Shown here piece after piece: positions 1 through 6,892 of a stretch of DNA of 7,014 nucleotides (position 1 is its first letter; each line of letters begins with the position of its first letter). The position numbers and the translations under genes were made by a program. The notes beneath the pieces were generated by a model. That model was given only the letters and a program-made list of their open reading frames with translations. It was not told the origin of the DNA and searched no databases. Origin of the DNA: Chloroflexota bacterium (GTDB lineage Bacteria; Desulfobacterota; Desulfuromonadia; Desulfuromonadales; Geopsychrobacteraceae); NCBI GenBank assembly GCA_015222355.1, contig JADFVC010000315.1, positions 1 through 7,014 of the forward strand, given 5' to 3'.

Positions 1-22
1 GGTATGGATATCCAGAAAACGG

Positions 23-55
23 CAGGGGGCTGCCAATGTCCGGACAGCCCCCCTG
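23..55 (-). terminator. GC-rich hairpin downstream of nrdJ, possible terminator
   Basis: GGGGGCTG at 25-32 pairs perfectly with CAGCCCCC at 45-52. CAG/CTG outer bases extend the stem past a one-base bulge, and a ten-base palindrome, TGTCCGGACA, lies at 37-46 partly in the loop. It sits about 77 bases past the nrdJ stop codon. Read on the minus strand, the stem is followed only by a short, displaced T-run (TTTT, about five bases after the stem), so it is a weak intrinsic terminator at best. On the plus strand a T5 tract lies further away, near 64-68. It could serve nrdJ, a gene to the left, or both. The rest of 1-131 shows no gene that I can support. Confidence 0.4.
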
Positions 56-131
56 GAGTCGATCTTTTTCTCGAAACAGCATGCACCGCAGCACTGGCAA
101 ATCGCTTCCCACTGTTCGGCATCTAGCTCGT

Positions 132-2357
132 CTAGGTGCACTCGGAAAAACCACAGGCGTGGCAAACACAACAGCCGCCTTCATGTTCCACCGGGCCGCC
201 ACATTCAGGACAGGCTCCGCCATTACTGACATACAGAGTCGGAGAATCTTCCTCGTTGAGCATGTGCAGTTCAATCGCTTTGGCAACGGCATCAGCACAA
301 GAGGTGATGCGGTTGTCGCCAAAACCGGACGGTTTGTGGCAGGTGATACCGATCAGTTGCTTGATGGCTTGACGAGCCTGAACGCCGCTGCGCCAGGCGA
401 GGGACACCAGGCGACCAATCGCTTCACATTGGGATGCCGCGCAACCGCCGGCTTTGCCCATGGTCGTAAAGAGTTCAAACAGCCCTTTGTCGTCCTCATT
501 GATGGTAATGTAGAGGGGACCGCAGCCGGTTTCCATCTGGTAGGTAGAGCCGGTCAGGGCGCGCGGACGCTCCCGTTTACGTGAGGGTTTTCTGCTCTCC
601 ATGGGAATCGCGTCTTCAGGCTTTTTCTCCTCTTCCTTTTTGGCGACCGATAAAACCTGCATGTCGCGGGAGCCGTCACGGTAGATGGTTGCACCCTTGC
701 AGCCCTGCTTGTAAGCCAGACGATAGACTGTGGAAACGTCGTCACGGGTGGCGTTACTGCAGAAGTTGACGGTTTTGGATACGGCGTTATCGGTGTGTCT
801 CTGGAAGGCGGCCTGCATCAGCACATGATCTTCCGGGCTAATGTCGTGGGAGGTCACGAAGATCCGCCGGATATCTTCCGGGACGGCATCCATCTCTTGA
901 ACCGTGCCTTTTTCAGCGATTTCCTGCATCAGTGCTTTGCTGTAGAAACCGCGTTCTTTGGCCATCTTTTCGAACAGTGGGTGAACTTCGACCAGTTTGT
1001 TGTTGTCAAGAACCTGACGGACGTAGGAGACCGCAAAAAGGGGCTCTACGCCGCTGGAACAGTTGGCGATAATTGAAATGGTTCCGGTTGGTGCGATGGT
1101 CGTGCAGGTGGCATTACGGATCGGCTCTAAACCCGGCTTGTCATAGAGGCTCCCTTTGAAGTTCGGGAATTCTCCCCGTTCTGCAGCCAGTTCAATCGAC
1201 ATTTCGTGTGCTTTGTCGTTGATGAATTTCATGACCTTTTCGCCAAGGGCGATGGCTTCTTTACTGTTGTAAGGGATGCCGAGAAGGATCAACATGTCGG
1301 CCCAGCCCATGACGCCGAGGCCGATCTTGCGATTGGCACGGGTCATTTCGCTAATTTCCGGTAATGGGTACTTGTTGGCTTCGATAACGTTGTCAAGGAA
1401 ACGGGTCGACAGTTTGACGGTGTCTTCCAACTTGGCCCAGTTCACATCGCCATCAATAACCATGTTCGCCAGGTTCAGGGAGCCGAGGTTGCAGGATTCA
1501 AACGGCAGCAACGGCTGCTCGCCGCAAGGATTGGTGCTTTCGATTTCACCGATGTGCGGAGTCGGGTTGTCGCGGTTGAGGCGGTCGAGGAAGATGATTC
1601 CCGGTTCGCCGTTGGTCCAGGCCATGTCAACGATCTGGTTGAAGACTTTGGTGGCATTGAGCTGCTTGACGACCTTGTCGGTGCGTGGATTGACGATATC
1701 GTAATCCTGCCCCTTTTCAACGGCGTCCATAAACGCTTCGGTGAGACCGACGGAGAGATTGAAATTGGTCAGCACCGTCTGGTCCCGTTTGGCCATGATG
1801 AAATCCATGATATCGGGATGGTCGATGCGTAAAATGCCCATATTGGCGCCGCGACGGGTGCCACCTTGTTTGATGGTTTCGGTGGCGGCATCAAAAACCC
1901 GCATAAAGGAGAGGGGGCCTGAGGAGACACCACTGGTGGACCGTACTTCATCGTTGGCCGGACGGATCCGCGTGAAGGAAAAGCCGGTTCCGCCGCCGCT
2001 TTTATGGATCAAGGCAGTATTTTTAATCGCCTCGAAAATGCTCTCCATCGAGTCATCGATCGGTAACACGAAACATGCGGAGAGTTGGCCAAGCTCACGA
2101 CCGGCATTCATTAGGGTCGGGGAGTTGGGGAGAAAATCGAGCTTGGTCATCATCTGGTAATAGTCGTCCTCAAACGAGTTTTTCTTGCCTTTTAGTTTCG
2201 GTTCAGCCGCGTCGATGGTTTGCGCGACACGGCGAAACATATCGATCGGTGTTTCCGTCGGCTTTCCGTTGGAATCGCGTTTGAGGTAGCGTTTTGCCAA
2301 GACGGTCATGGCATTTATAGACAGGTTTACCAGTTCGGAATTTTTGCCTTTAGACAT
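132..2357 (-). CDS. nrdJ: Adenosylcobalamin-dependent (class II) ribonucleoside-diphosphate reductase, NrdJ
   Basis: This cytosolic enzyme reduces ribonucleotides to deoxyribonucleotides using a thiyl radical generated from adenosylcobalamin, so it needs no oxygen and no separate radical subunit. The 741-residue protein shows the class II core: S-A-C-F near residue 95, N-P-C-G-E at 276-280 and E-S-C-N-L-G at 287-292. By family analogy C278 is the thiyl-radical cysteine, N276 and E280 its partners, and C95/C289 the redox pair. A charged, lysine/glutamate/arginine-rich linker (about 570-600) leads to a C-terminal domain (about 600-700) starting near T-G-C-G-P-L-Y. A cysteine cluster (C716, C719, C729, C730, C732, C735, C740) forms a zinc ribbon or thiol shuttle that would re-reduce the active site. 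The ATG start is supported by AGGG nine bases upstream. The gene is complete and single, divergent from the plus-strand cluster, with an NrdR-type promoter upstream. Identification is very secure. Confidence 0.97.
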   Translation of the reverse strand: MSKGKNSELVNLSINAMTVLAKRYLKRDSNGKPTETPIDMFRRVAQTIDAAEPKLKGKKNSFEDDYYQMMTKLDFLPNSPTLMNAGRELGQLSACFVLPIDDSMESIFEAIKNTALIHKSGGGTGFSFTRIRPANDEVRSTSGVSSGPLSFMRVFDAATETIKQGGTRRGANMGILRIDHPDIMDFIMAKRDQTVLTNFNLSVGLTEAFMDAVEKGQDYDIVNPRTDKVVKQLNATKVFNQIVDMAWTNGEPGIIFLDRLNRDNPTPHIGEIESTNPCGEQPLLPFESCNLGSLNLANMVIDGDVNWAKLEDTVKLSTRFLDNVIEANKYPLPEISEMTRANRKIGLGVMGWADMLILLGIPYNSKEAIALGEKVMKFINDKAHEMSIELAAERGEFPNFKGSLYDKPGLEPIRNATCTTIAPTGTISIIANCSSGVEPLFAVSYVRQVLDNNKLVEVHPLFEKMAKERGFYSKALMQEIAEKGTVQEMDAVPEDIRRIFVTSHDISPEDHVLMQAAFQRHTDNAVSKTVNFCSNATRDDVSTVYRLAYKQGCKGATIYRDGSRDMQVLSVAKKEEEKKPEDAIPMESRKPSRKRERPRALTGSTYQMETGCGPLYITINEDDKGLFELFTTMGKAGGCAASQCEAIGRLVSLAWRSGVQARQAIKQLIGITCHKPSGFGDNRITSCADAVAKAIELHMLNEEDSPTLYVSNGGACPECGGPVEHEGGCCVCHACGFSECT

Positions 2358-2420
2358 TTAACTCAGCCCTTTCGTGACCATTTTTACAGAAAATAATATG
2401 ACGAGATCGGTATTCTATAA

Positions 2421-2436
2421 GCACAACATTTTGTAG
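2421..2436. promoter_or_regulatory. NrdR box 2 (weaker, near the nrdJ start site)
   Basis: GCACAACATTTTGTAG matches the NrdR-box consensus at 11 of 16 positions and keeps the palindromic ACA...TGT core. It begins 30 bases from box 1, close to three helical turns, so both sites would face the same side of the DNA. It overlaps or directly follows the predicted nrdJ transcription start. Alone the match would be weak; the spacing to box 1 makes it credible. Confidence 0.6.
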
Positions 2437-2442
2437 CTCTAA

Positions 2443-2473
2443 AATATAGACCACTAGATATGGTGTATGTCAA
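2443..2473 (-). promoter_or_regulatory. Predicted sigma-70 promoter of nrdJ
   Basis: On the minus strand a perfect -35 hexamer TTGACA (plus-strand 2468-2473) is followed by TCTATA after 17 bases (2445-2450). An overlapping TATATT lies at 19-base spacing (2443-2448). This predicts transcription starting near 2436-2438 and a leader of about 80 bases before the nrdJ ATG. The leader is AT-rich, and I see no B12 box or riboswitch-like fold in it. The 17-base spacer is filled almost exactly by an NrdR-box-like palindrome (2451-2466), the geometry expected of a repressible promoter. Confidence 0.7.
2451..2466. promoter_or_regulatory. NrdR box 1 (promoter-spacer operator of nrdJ)
   Basis: The 16-mer CCACTAGATATGGTGT matches the known NrdR-box consensus ACACWATATATWGTGT at 13 of 16 positions, including both conserved half-site cores. 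It lies between the -35 and -10 elements of the nrdJ promoter. NrdR is the widespread zinc-ribbon/ATP-cone repressor of ribonucleotide reductase genes. It normally binds two boxes about three helical turns apart, and a second, weaker box is present 30 bases away. The nrdR gene itself is not in the window. Confidence 0.75.
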
Positions 2474-2842
2474 GCAGCCAAGAATTAAAAATAACACTTC
2501 TCAACAGATGAAAAAAGTAACTTCTTTCAAGTTGAAAATTATCAGAAAATTGCATCTCCAGAAATGGAAATTTGCTGACCGGGTTGGTTTTGCCGTGGTG
2601 GGTAAAATTATCAAAGGGTTACGCTTGTGGATGCCTGGATATTTGGGTATTCTGCCGCAGACGGGCTGAGATCTTCCTGCTGTTTAGAATTGCAGCGTTG
2701 CCGGAATGACCCCATTTCGGCAACGCTTGTTATCGCATGTCGTTACTGAGCCGGTGGTTATTTATGCGAATGCAGGATTACCCGTTTCATCACCGGAGCC
2801 ATAAAAAATAACCCCCAGTGTTTAAAACATGAAAGTGTGAGA
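2474..2842. other. Intergenic region between nrdJ and the plus-strand cluster
   Basis: This stretch of about 370 bases has no gene that I can support. Its left part (to about 2575) is AT-rich; its right part returns to average composition. A 69-codon open frame from 2460 to 2669 has no Shine-Dalgarno sequence, and its ATG sits inside the nrdJ operator, so it is not called as a gene. A strong stem-loop lies at 2694-2727. A weak candidate promoter for the downstream operon is TTACCC (2778-2783) with CATAAA (2800-2805) at 16-base spacing. A small six-base inverted repeat, CCGGTG at 2751-2756 with CACCGG at 2791-2796, has a long loop and may be chance. Confidence 0.5.
2694..2727 (+). terminator. 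15-bp stem-loop with tetraloop; candidate terminator or attenuator
   Basis: Bases 2694-2708 pair with 2713-2727 without a mismatch apart from one G-U pair (2704 with 2717), closing a four-base ACCC loop. The outer arms are AGCGTTGCCG and CGGCAACGCT. On the plus strand the stem is followed by TGTTATC, a poor T-tract. On the minus strand no T-run follows. It therefore resembles a suboptimal plus-direction terminator, an attenuator ahead of the cluster, or a dispersed hairpin repeat. No annotated gene immediately upstream on this strand needs a terminator. Confidence 0.4.
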
Positions 2843-3997
2843 ATGCAGACACCGATCTATCTTGACAATGCGGCGACCAGTCATCCGAAGCCGGAGGAGG
2901 TTTACCGTGCTGTGAATCAAGTGATGCGTGCGGGTGCCAGTGCCGGCCGCGGTTCGTATCAGCAGGCCCTTTCTGCGGAACGCCTGGTTTTTGAAACCCG
3001 GGAAATATTGGCGGATTTTTTTGCTGTCAATGCATCGGACAGATTTGTCTTTACCCTGAATGCAACGGCAGCTATAAATCAGGCTCTTTTCGGCTTGTTA
3101 AAAGTCGGCGACCGGGTTGTGACAACCCGTCTTGAGCACAACTCAGTGACACGTCCGCTGCGTGCTTTACAGGATCGCGGGATTGTCGTTGAAAAAGTTC
3201 CGGCAGATCCTTTGACTGGAATTGTGAGTCCGGACGATCTGAAAAGTTGTTGTCTTGCCGCACCAACCCGTTTGCTGCTGGTGAACCATTGTTCGAATGT
3301 TTATGGCGCCTTACAGCCGATTGAGGAGTTAGGCCGTTGGTGTCGTGAGCAGGGTATTCTGTTCATGGTCGATGGTTCGCAGAGTGCCGGTTGCCTGCCG
3401 ATAAATCTTCAGGCGTTAGACGTTGATCTGTTTGTCGCTCCCGGGCATAAAGGTTTATTGGGCCCTCAGGGGACCGGTTTCTTATATGTTGCCAAGGGAT
3501 TGCAACTGACCCCTTTAATGTATGGCGGGACAGGTGGAAACTCACACTCAGATTTGCCACCGGTTGATTTGCCGGAACGCCTGGAGTGTGGGACTCTTAA
3601 TCTGCCGGGGATTGCCGGGCTACAGGCGGCCGTGCAGTTTTTACAACGGATGGGTATAAATCAAGTTCGAGCCACTGAAAAGCAACTCGTAAAGAAAATT
3701 ATTGATGGATTGAATTCTCTTGAGGCCGTGACTGTTTACGGCCCCGCCGATCTTGATCGACGCGGGTCGGCCATTTCGTCTAACATCAAAGGTTATGATC
3801 CGGCGGAGGTTGGTTTTCTCCTGGATCAAAGGAATGTGTGTGTCCGGGCCGGCCTGCATTGTGCCCCGGATGCTCATCGTACCATCGGCACCTATCCGCA
3901 GGGGACCATCAGGGTCAGCCCCGGCTTATTGACCACTGAAGCAGACATTGAGCAGTTTATCGCCCGGTTGGACGCCTTGCTTCGGCAAAAGTCTTGA
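2843..3997 (+). CDS. Cysteine desulfurase family protein (class V aminotransferase fold)
   Basis: This is a PLP-dependent enzyme of the NifS/SufS/selenocysteine-lyase superfamily, predicted to release sulfur (or selenium) from cysteine as an enzyme-bound persulfide. Numbered from the ATG at 2843 (384 residues), it shows the N-terminal Y-L-D-N-A-A-T-S motif at 6-13, H99 in E-H-N-S-V, D177 in V-D-G-S-Q (PLP pyridine nitrogen), the Schiff-base lysine K203 in G-H-K-G-L-L-G, and a candidate catalytic cysteine C340 in A-G-L-H-C-A-P. Motifs and length best fit the distinct clade named TIGR01977/EF2568-like, whose physiological substrate is not established, so it should not be named iscS, nifS or sufS. 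A GTG at 2837 would add two residues. The ATG is preferred because GAAAG (2831-2835) is correctly spaced only for it. It is the first gene of the likely operon, 34 bases before the PIN-PhoH gene, with no IscU/SufU-type scaffold gene beside it. Confidence 0.9.
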   Translation: MQTPIYLDNAATSHPKPEEVYRAVNQVMRAGASAGRGSYQQALSAERLVFETREILADFFAVNASDRFVFTLNATAAINQALFGLLKVGDRVVTTRLEHNSVTRPLRALQDRGIVVEKVPADPLTGIVSPDDLKSCCLAAPTRLLLVNHCSNVYGALQPIEELGRWCREQGILFMVDGSQSAGCLPINLQALDVDLFVAPGHKGLLGPQGTGFLYVAKGLQLTPLMYGGTGGNSHSDLPPVDLPERLECGTLNLPGIAGLQAAVQFLQRMGINQVRATEKQLVKKIIDGLNSLEAVTVYGPADLDRRGSAISSNIKGYDPAEVGFLLDQRNVCVRAGLHCAPDAHRTIGTYPQGTIRVSPGLLTTEADIEQFIARLDALLRQKS

Positions 3998-4031
3998 AAC
4001 GATAATTCACCTTTTCCGAAAGTAATTTGAC

Positions 4032-5348
4032 ATGAAAAATTACGTTCTTGATACCAATGTGTTACTGCACGATCCCCAGGCGATATACAAGTTTGAGGAC
4101 AATACGGTGATTGTTCCTTTGACGGTTATCGAAGAGATTGACCGGTTTAAAAAGGAACAGAGTGAAACCGGCCGAAATGCTCGACAGATTTCGCGGGTGA
4201 TTGACGGTTTTCGCCAGCAGGCCAAGCTGGTTGACGGGGTGCCTCTCGATCATGGCGGCACTTTTAAGGTGGCGATCTATCGTGAAGAGTTCCTCAACAA
4301 TTTGCCTCCTGAGCTTCAGGTTGATCAGGGGGATAATCGCATTCTGGCCGTCGCCAAAGATCTGCAGGAAAACTCTCCAGTGGGATCGGTCATTTTTATT
4401 ACCAAAGATATTAATCTGCGGATCAAAGCTGACACCATCGGCATGATTGCCGAGGATTATCAGAGCGACAAGATTTCCGTAGACAAGCTTTATACCGGAG
4501 CCACCAAATTGCTGGTCAGTCGTGAAGCGGTCGACCAGTTTTATGAAATGGGACACCTGGAACTTGAAGAAGAATTCAATGCCAATCAGGGAATCACGCT
4601 GATCGACGAAACTAACCCGTCGCATTCAGCAATCGGTCGTTATGATCTCATGAATCAACGTCTGACCAACCTGTTGAGAGTCCCGAAAGAAGGTGTCTGG
4701 GGAATTCATCCACGCAACCGTGAACAGCAGTTTGCTTTTGATTTATTGTTGAATGACGATGTGCAACTGGTTTCCCTGGTCGGCAAGGCGGGGACGGGTA
4801 AAACCCTGTTGGCCATTGCGGCGGGGCTGTTGAAAACCGCCGACGAAAGCGTTTATGGTCGCATGCTGGTCTCCAGGCCGGTCTTCCCCATGGGGCGTGA
4901 TCTCGGTTTTCTGCCGGGGGATGTCGAAGAAAAACTGGCTCCCTGGATGCAGCCGATCTTCGATAATGTTGAACTGCTGCTATCGAGTGTCGATGAAGGA
5001 GGAAGACGCAAGCACGGCTATCGGGAGTTGATCGATATGGGCTTGATGGAGATTGAGCCGTTAACCTACATTCGTGGTCGCTCAATACCGCGTCAGTATA
5101 TGATCGTGGATGAAGCGCAGAACCTGACGCCCCACGAAATCAAAACAATTATTACCCGGGCAGGAGAGGGAACCAAGATTGTCCTGACCGGCGATCCGTA
5201 TCAGATCGATAACCCTTATGTTGATTCTGCCAGCAATGGTCTTATCTACGCCGTTGAGCGGTTGAAGGGACAAGAGATTGCCGGCCATATGACCCTGATG
5301 AAAGGGGAACGTTCGCCGTTGGCGGAACTGGCGGCGAACCTGCTGTAA
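4032..5348 (+). CDS. PIN-PhoH family protein: predicted ribonuclease/ATPase (YlaK/PhoH2-like)
   Basis: This 438-residue cytosolic protein fuses an N-terminal PIN nuclease domain to a C-terminal PhoH P-loop ATPase, the layout of Bacillus YlaK and mycobacterial PhoH2, which are linked to ATP-dependent RNA unwinding and cleavage. The PIN domain (about 1-145) begins L-D-T-N-V-L-L and keeps the expected acidic residues: D7, E35 in V-I-E-E-I-D, D101 in G-D-N-R-I-L, and D126 in T-K-D-I-N. The PhoH domain (about 220-438) has Walker A G-K-A-G-T-G-K-T at 251-258, Walker B I-V-D-E-A-Q at 358-363, a downstream L-T-G-D-P-Y-Q-I-D segment, and the family-typical E-R-S-P-L-A-E-L-A near the end. Length matches the family, so both activities are probably intact. 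GAAAG (4018-4022) is a weak ribosome-binding site nine bases before the ATG. The gene lies 34 bases after the desulfurase gene and 32 before tsaD. Its RNA target is unknown. Confidence 0.94.
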   Translation: MKNYVLDTNVLLHDPQAIYKFEDNTVIVPLTVIEEIDRFKKEQSETGRNARQISRVIDGFRQQAKLVDGVPLDHGGTFKVAIYREEFLNNLPPELQVDQGDNRILAVAKDLQENSPVGSVIFITKDINLRIKADTIGMIAEDYQSDKISVDKLYTGATKLLVSREAVDQFYEMGHLELEEEFNANQGITLIDETNPSHSAIGRYDLMNQRLTNLLRVPKEGVWGIHPRNREQQFAFDLLLNDDVQLVSLVGKAGTGKTLLAIAAGLLKTADESVYGRMLVSRPVFPMGRDLGFLPGDVEEKLAPWMQPIFDNVELLLSSVDEGGRRKHGYRELIDMGLMEIEPLTYIRGRSIPRQYMIVDEAQNLTPHEIKTIITRAGEGTKIVLTGDPYQIDNPYVDSASNGLIYAVERLKGQEIAGHMTLMKGERSPLAELAANLL

Positions 5349-5380
5349 TCAAATGCTGATTTCCAGAGATATTTTATTTC

Positions 5381-6403
5381 ATGCTTTTACTTGCGATAGA
5401 AAGTTCTTGTGACGAAACGGCCGTCGCTGTCGTGCGTGACGGTCGCGAAGTCCTTGCCAACCTGATCGCCTCACAGGTCGACCTGCATGCCGTCTATGGC
5501 GGCGTTGTGCCGGAACTGGCATCACGGCGACATTTGGAAACGATCAATCCGTTGACAGTAGAGGCTCTGTCTCAGGCTGGTGTCCGTCAAGAACAGCTTG
5601 AGGGGGTGGTTGTGACACGAGGGCCGGGCCTGGTTGGCGCTTTATTGGTCGGTGTTGCGTTTGCGAAGGCATTTGCGTATGCCTGTGGCATTCCGGTCAT
5701 CGGTGTTCATCATATCGAAGGGCATATCCTGGCCATTCAATTGGAACAGCAGGTTGCGTTCCCTTTTCTAGCTTTGGCGGTTTCCGGCGGCCATACCCAT
5801 CTGTTTCGGGTTGACGGAATCGGGCAATATCGATTGCTCGGCCGGACCGTTGATGATGCCGCCGGTGAAGCTTTTGATAAGGTCGCGAAAATGCTCGGCT
5901 TGTCTTATCCCGGTGGCCCGATCATTGATAAGTTAGCTCAGGGGGGCGATGATGGTGAGATTGTTTTCCCGCGGCCATTACTGAAAAAAGCGCATTGCGA
6001 TTTCAGTTTCTCCGGGCTGAAGACAGCGGTGTTGAATCATCTGCAGCGGCTCAAGAAAAAACCGGATGAGCAGCAGGTCGCACAAATTGCGGCGGCTTTT
6101 CAGACGGCTGTTGTTGATGTTTTAACGCAGAAAACCTTACGGGCTGCTGAAGCAGAAGGTTTAAACCGGATCATCGTTGCCGGAGGTGTCGCCTGTAATA
6201 GCGGCTTGCGAAAACGTTTTTCCGAACTGGCAGTGAAAAATGAATTAGCGGTACATTTCCCGGCACCATTATTGTGTGCAGATAATGCAGCGATGCTGGC
6301 TGTCGCCGGTGATTATTACTTGAGGCAGGGTTTTTCTTCAGGCTTTGATCTCAATGCAGTTTCTAATTGGCCCTTGGAGCAGGTTGGGGTTTTTAATATT
6401 TAG
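5381..6403 (+). CDS. tsaD: tRNA N6-adenosine threonylcarbamoyltransferase TsaD
   Basis: TsaD (formerly Gcp/YgjD) transfers the threonylcarbamoyl group from threonylcarbamoyl-AMP to A37 of tRNAs reading ANN codons, forming t6A; it works with TsaB and TsaE. The 340-residue length is standard for bacterial TsaD. Diagnostic features are the N-terminal A-I-E-S-S-C-D-E-T (5-13), P-E-L-A-S-R-R-H (44-51), the metal-binding H-H-I-E-G-H with H111 and H115, V-S-G-G-H-T-H-L (134-141), D-D-A-A-G-E-A-F-D-K, and the C-terminal metal ligand D301 in C-A-D-N-A-A. All key residues are present. The ATG is the only sensible start because the conserved N-terminus begins at once, yet its ribosome-binding site is weak (AGAGA at 5365-5369, 11 bases away), hinting at translation coupled to the upstream gene. 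tsaB and tsaE are not in the window. Confidence 0.97.
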   Translation: MLLLAIESSCDETAVAVVRDGREVLANLIASQVDLHAVYGGVVPELASRRHLETINPLTVEALSQAGVRQEQLEGVVVTRGPGLVGALLVGVAFAKAFAYACGIPVIGVHHIEGHILAIQLEQQVAFPFLALAVSGGHTHLFRVDGIGQYRLLGRTVDDAAGEAFDKVAKMLGLSYPGGPIIDKLAQGGDDGEIVFPRPLLKKAHCDFSFSGLKTAVLNHLQRLKKKPDEQQVAQIAAAFQTAVVDVLTQKTLRAAEAEGLNRIIVAGGVACNSGLRKRFSELAVKNELAVHFPAPLLCADNAAMLAVAGDYYLRQGFSSGFDLNAVSNWPLEQVGVFNI

Positions 6404-6406
6404 GGG
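6402..6406 (+). promoter_or_regulatory. Ribosome-binding site overlapping the tsaD stop codon
   Basis: AGGGG at 6402-6406 begins inside the TAG stop codon of tsaD and lies eight bases before the ATG of the DUF2062 gene. It fixes the start at 6415 and suggests translational coupling: ribosomes ending tsaD would uncover or directly re-use this site. Confidence 0.6.
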
Positions 6407-6414
6407 CCGGATTT

Positions 6415-6885
6415 ATGTGGCGGCGTATCGGTTTTTTCAGACAATTCAAGCTGAACCTGATCCGTTTGATGAGAATTCAAGAGGAACCGGACGGTATTGC
6501 TCGCGGTATGGCTCTGGGGTTATTTATCGGTATGACGCCGACGTTTGGTGTGCAGATGATCCTGGCGCTGTTTTTTGCTTTTATCCTTTGCCAGAACAAA
6601 ATTGCTGCATTGGTCGGTGTTTGGATTAGTAATCCCCTGACAGCTCCGGTGATTTATGGATTGGAATATGAAGTCGGCCGACTGGTGATGGGCTTGCCTC
6701 GTCCTGAGGCGCTTGTCGTGTTTAATTATGAGATGATCTGGGAGTTGGGAACGCAGGTTGCTTATCCTCTCTGCTTCGGTAGCCTGATTCTTGGTTTGCC
6801 GGTCGCGATCATCGGTTATGCTGTAACCTTGCATTTTATGCCGGTATTGCGACTGTGGAAAATCCCCCGCTGGCCGCGACCGTAG
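6415..6885 (+). CDS. DUF2062 domain-containing inner-membrane protein
   Basis: This 156-residue protein matches the DUF2062 family, small membrane proteins of unknown biochemical function. Visible hallmarks are G-I-A-R-G-M-A-L-G-L-F-I-G-M-T-P (27-42) followed by F-G-V-Q, a conserved asparagine in C-Q-N-K, and I-S-N-P-L-T-A-P-V-I-Y-G (about 71-82). Hydrophobic stretches at about 28-60 and 113-140 predict two or more membrane segments. The N-terminus is rich in arginine and lysine (R-R near residue 3 and K12, R17, R20), so it probably stays cytoplasmic; no cleavable signal peptide is evident. The start is supported by the AGGGG site overlapping the tsaD stop, with 11 bases between the genes, making it the last gene of the likely operon. 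Family membership is confident, but nothing here indicates its role or a link to tRNA modification. Confidence 0.88.
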   Translation: MWRRIGFFRQFKLNLIRLMRIQEEPDGIARGMALGLFIGMTPTFGVQMILALFFAFILCQNKIAALVGVWISNPLTAPVIYGLEYEVGRLVMGLPRPEALVVFNYEMIWELGTQVAYPLCFGSLILGLPVAIIGYAVTLHFMPVLRLWKIPRWPRP

Positions 6886-6892
6886 TAAAAGG

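Noticed and set aside
36..584. 182-codon plus-strand open frame opposite the 3' part of nrdJ
   Set aside because: It lies antisense to well-conserved nrdJ C-terminal codons and has no recognisable domain; it is a shadow of the real gene.
2358..2470. Cobalamin riboswitch ahead of the B12-dependent nrdJ
   Set aside because: No B12 box (GCCACTG-like) or multi-arm fold is visible on the minus strand, and the predicted leader of about 80 bases is too short for a full cobalamin riboswitch. NrdR-type boxes explain the region better.
2460..2669. 69-codon plus-strand open frame as a protein-coding gene
   Set aside because: There is no Shine-Dalgarno sequence at the first ATG or at the internal ATG (2508), the first ATG lies in the nrdJ operator, and I recognise no family. 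It is kept only as a low-interest observation.
2837..2842. GTG start two codons upstream for the desulfurase gene
   Set aside because: The only Shine-Dalgarno-like GAAAG would be one base away from the GTG, but seven bases from the ATG at 2843, and the conserved domain begins just after that ATG.
2768..2848. Direct repeat GAATGCAG (2768-2775 and 2841-2848)
   Set aside because: Only two eight-base copies occur and the flanks do not match, so it is likely to be chance.
4062..4625. 187-codon minus-strand open frame opposite the PIN domain
   Set aside because: It is antisense to an unmistakable PIN-PhoH coding sequence, with no recognisable motif and no independent support.
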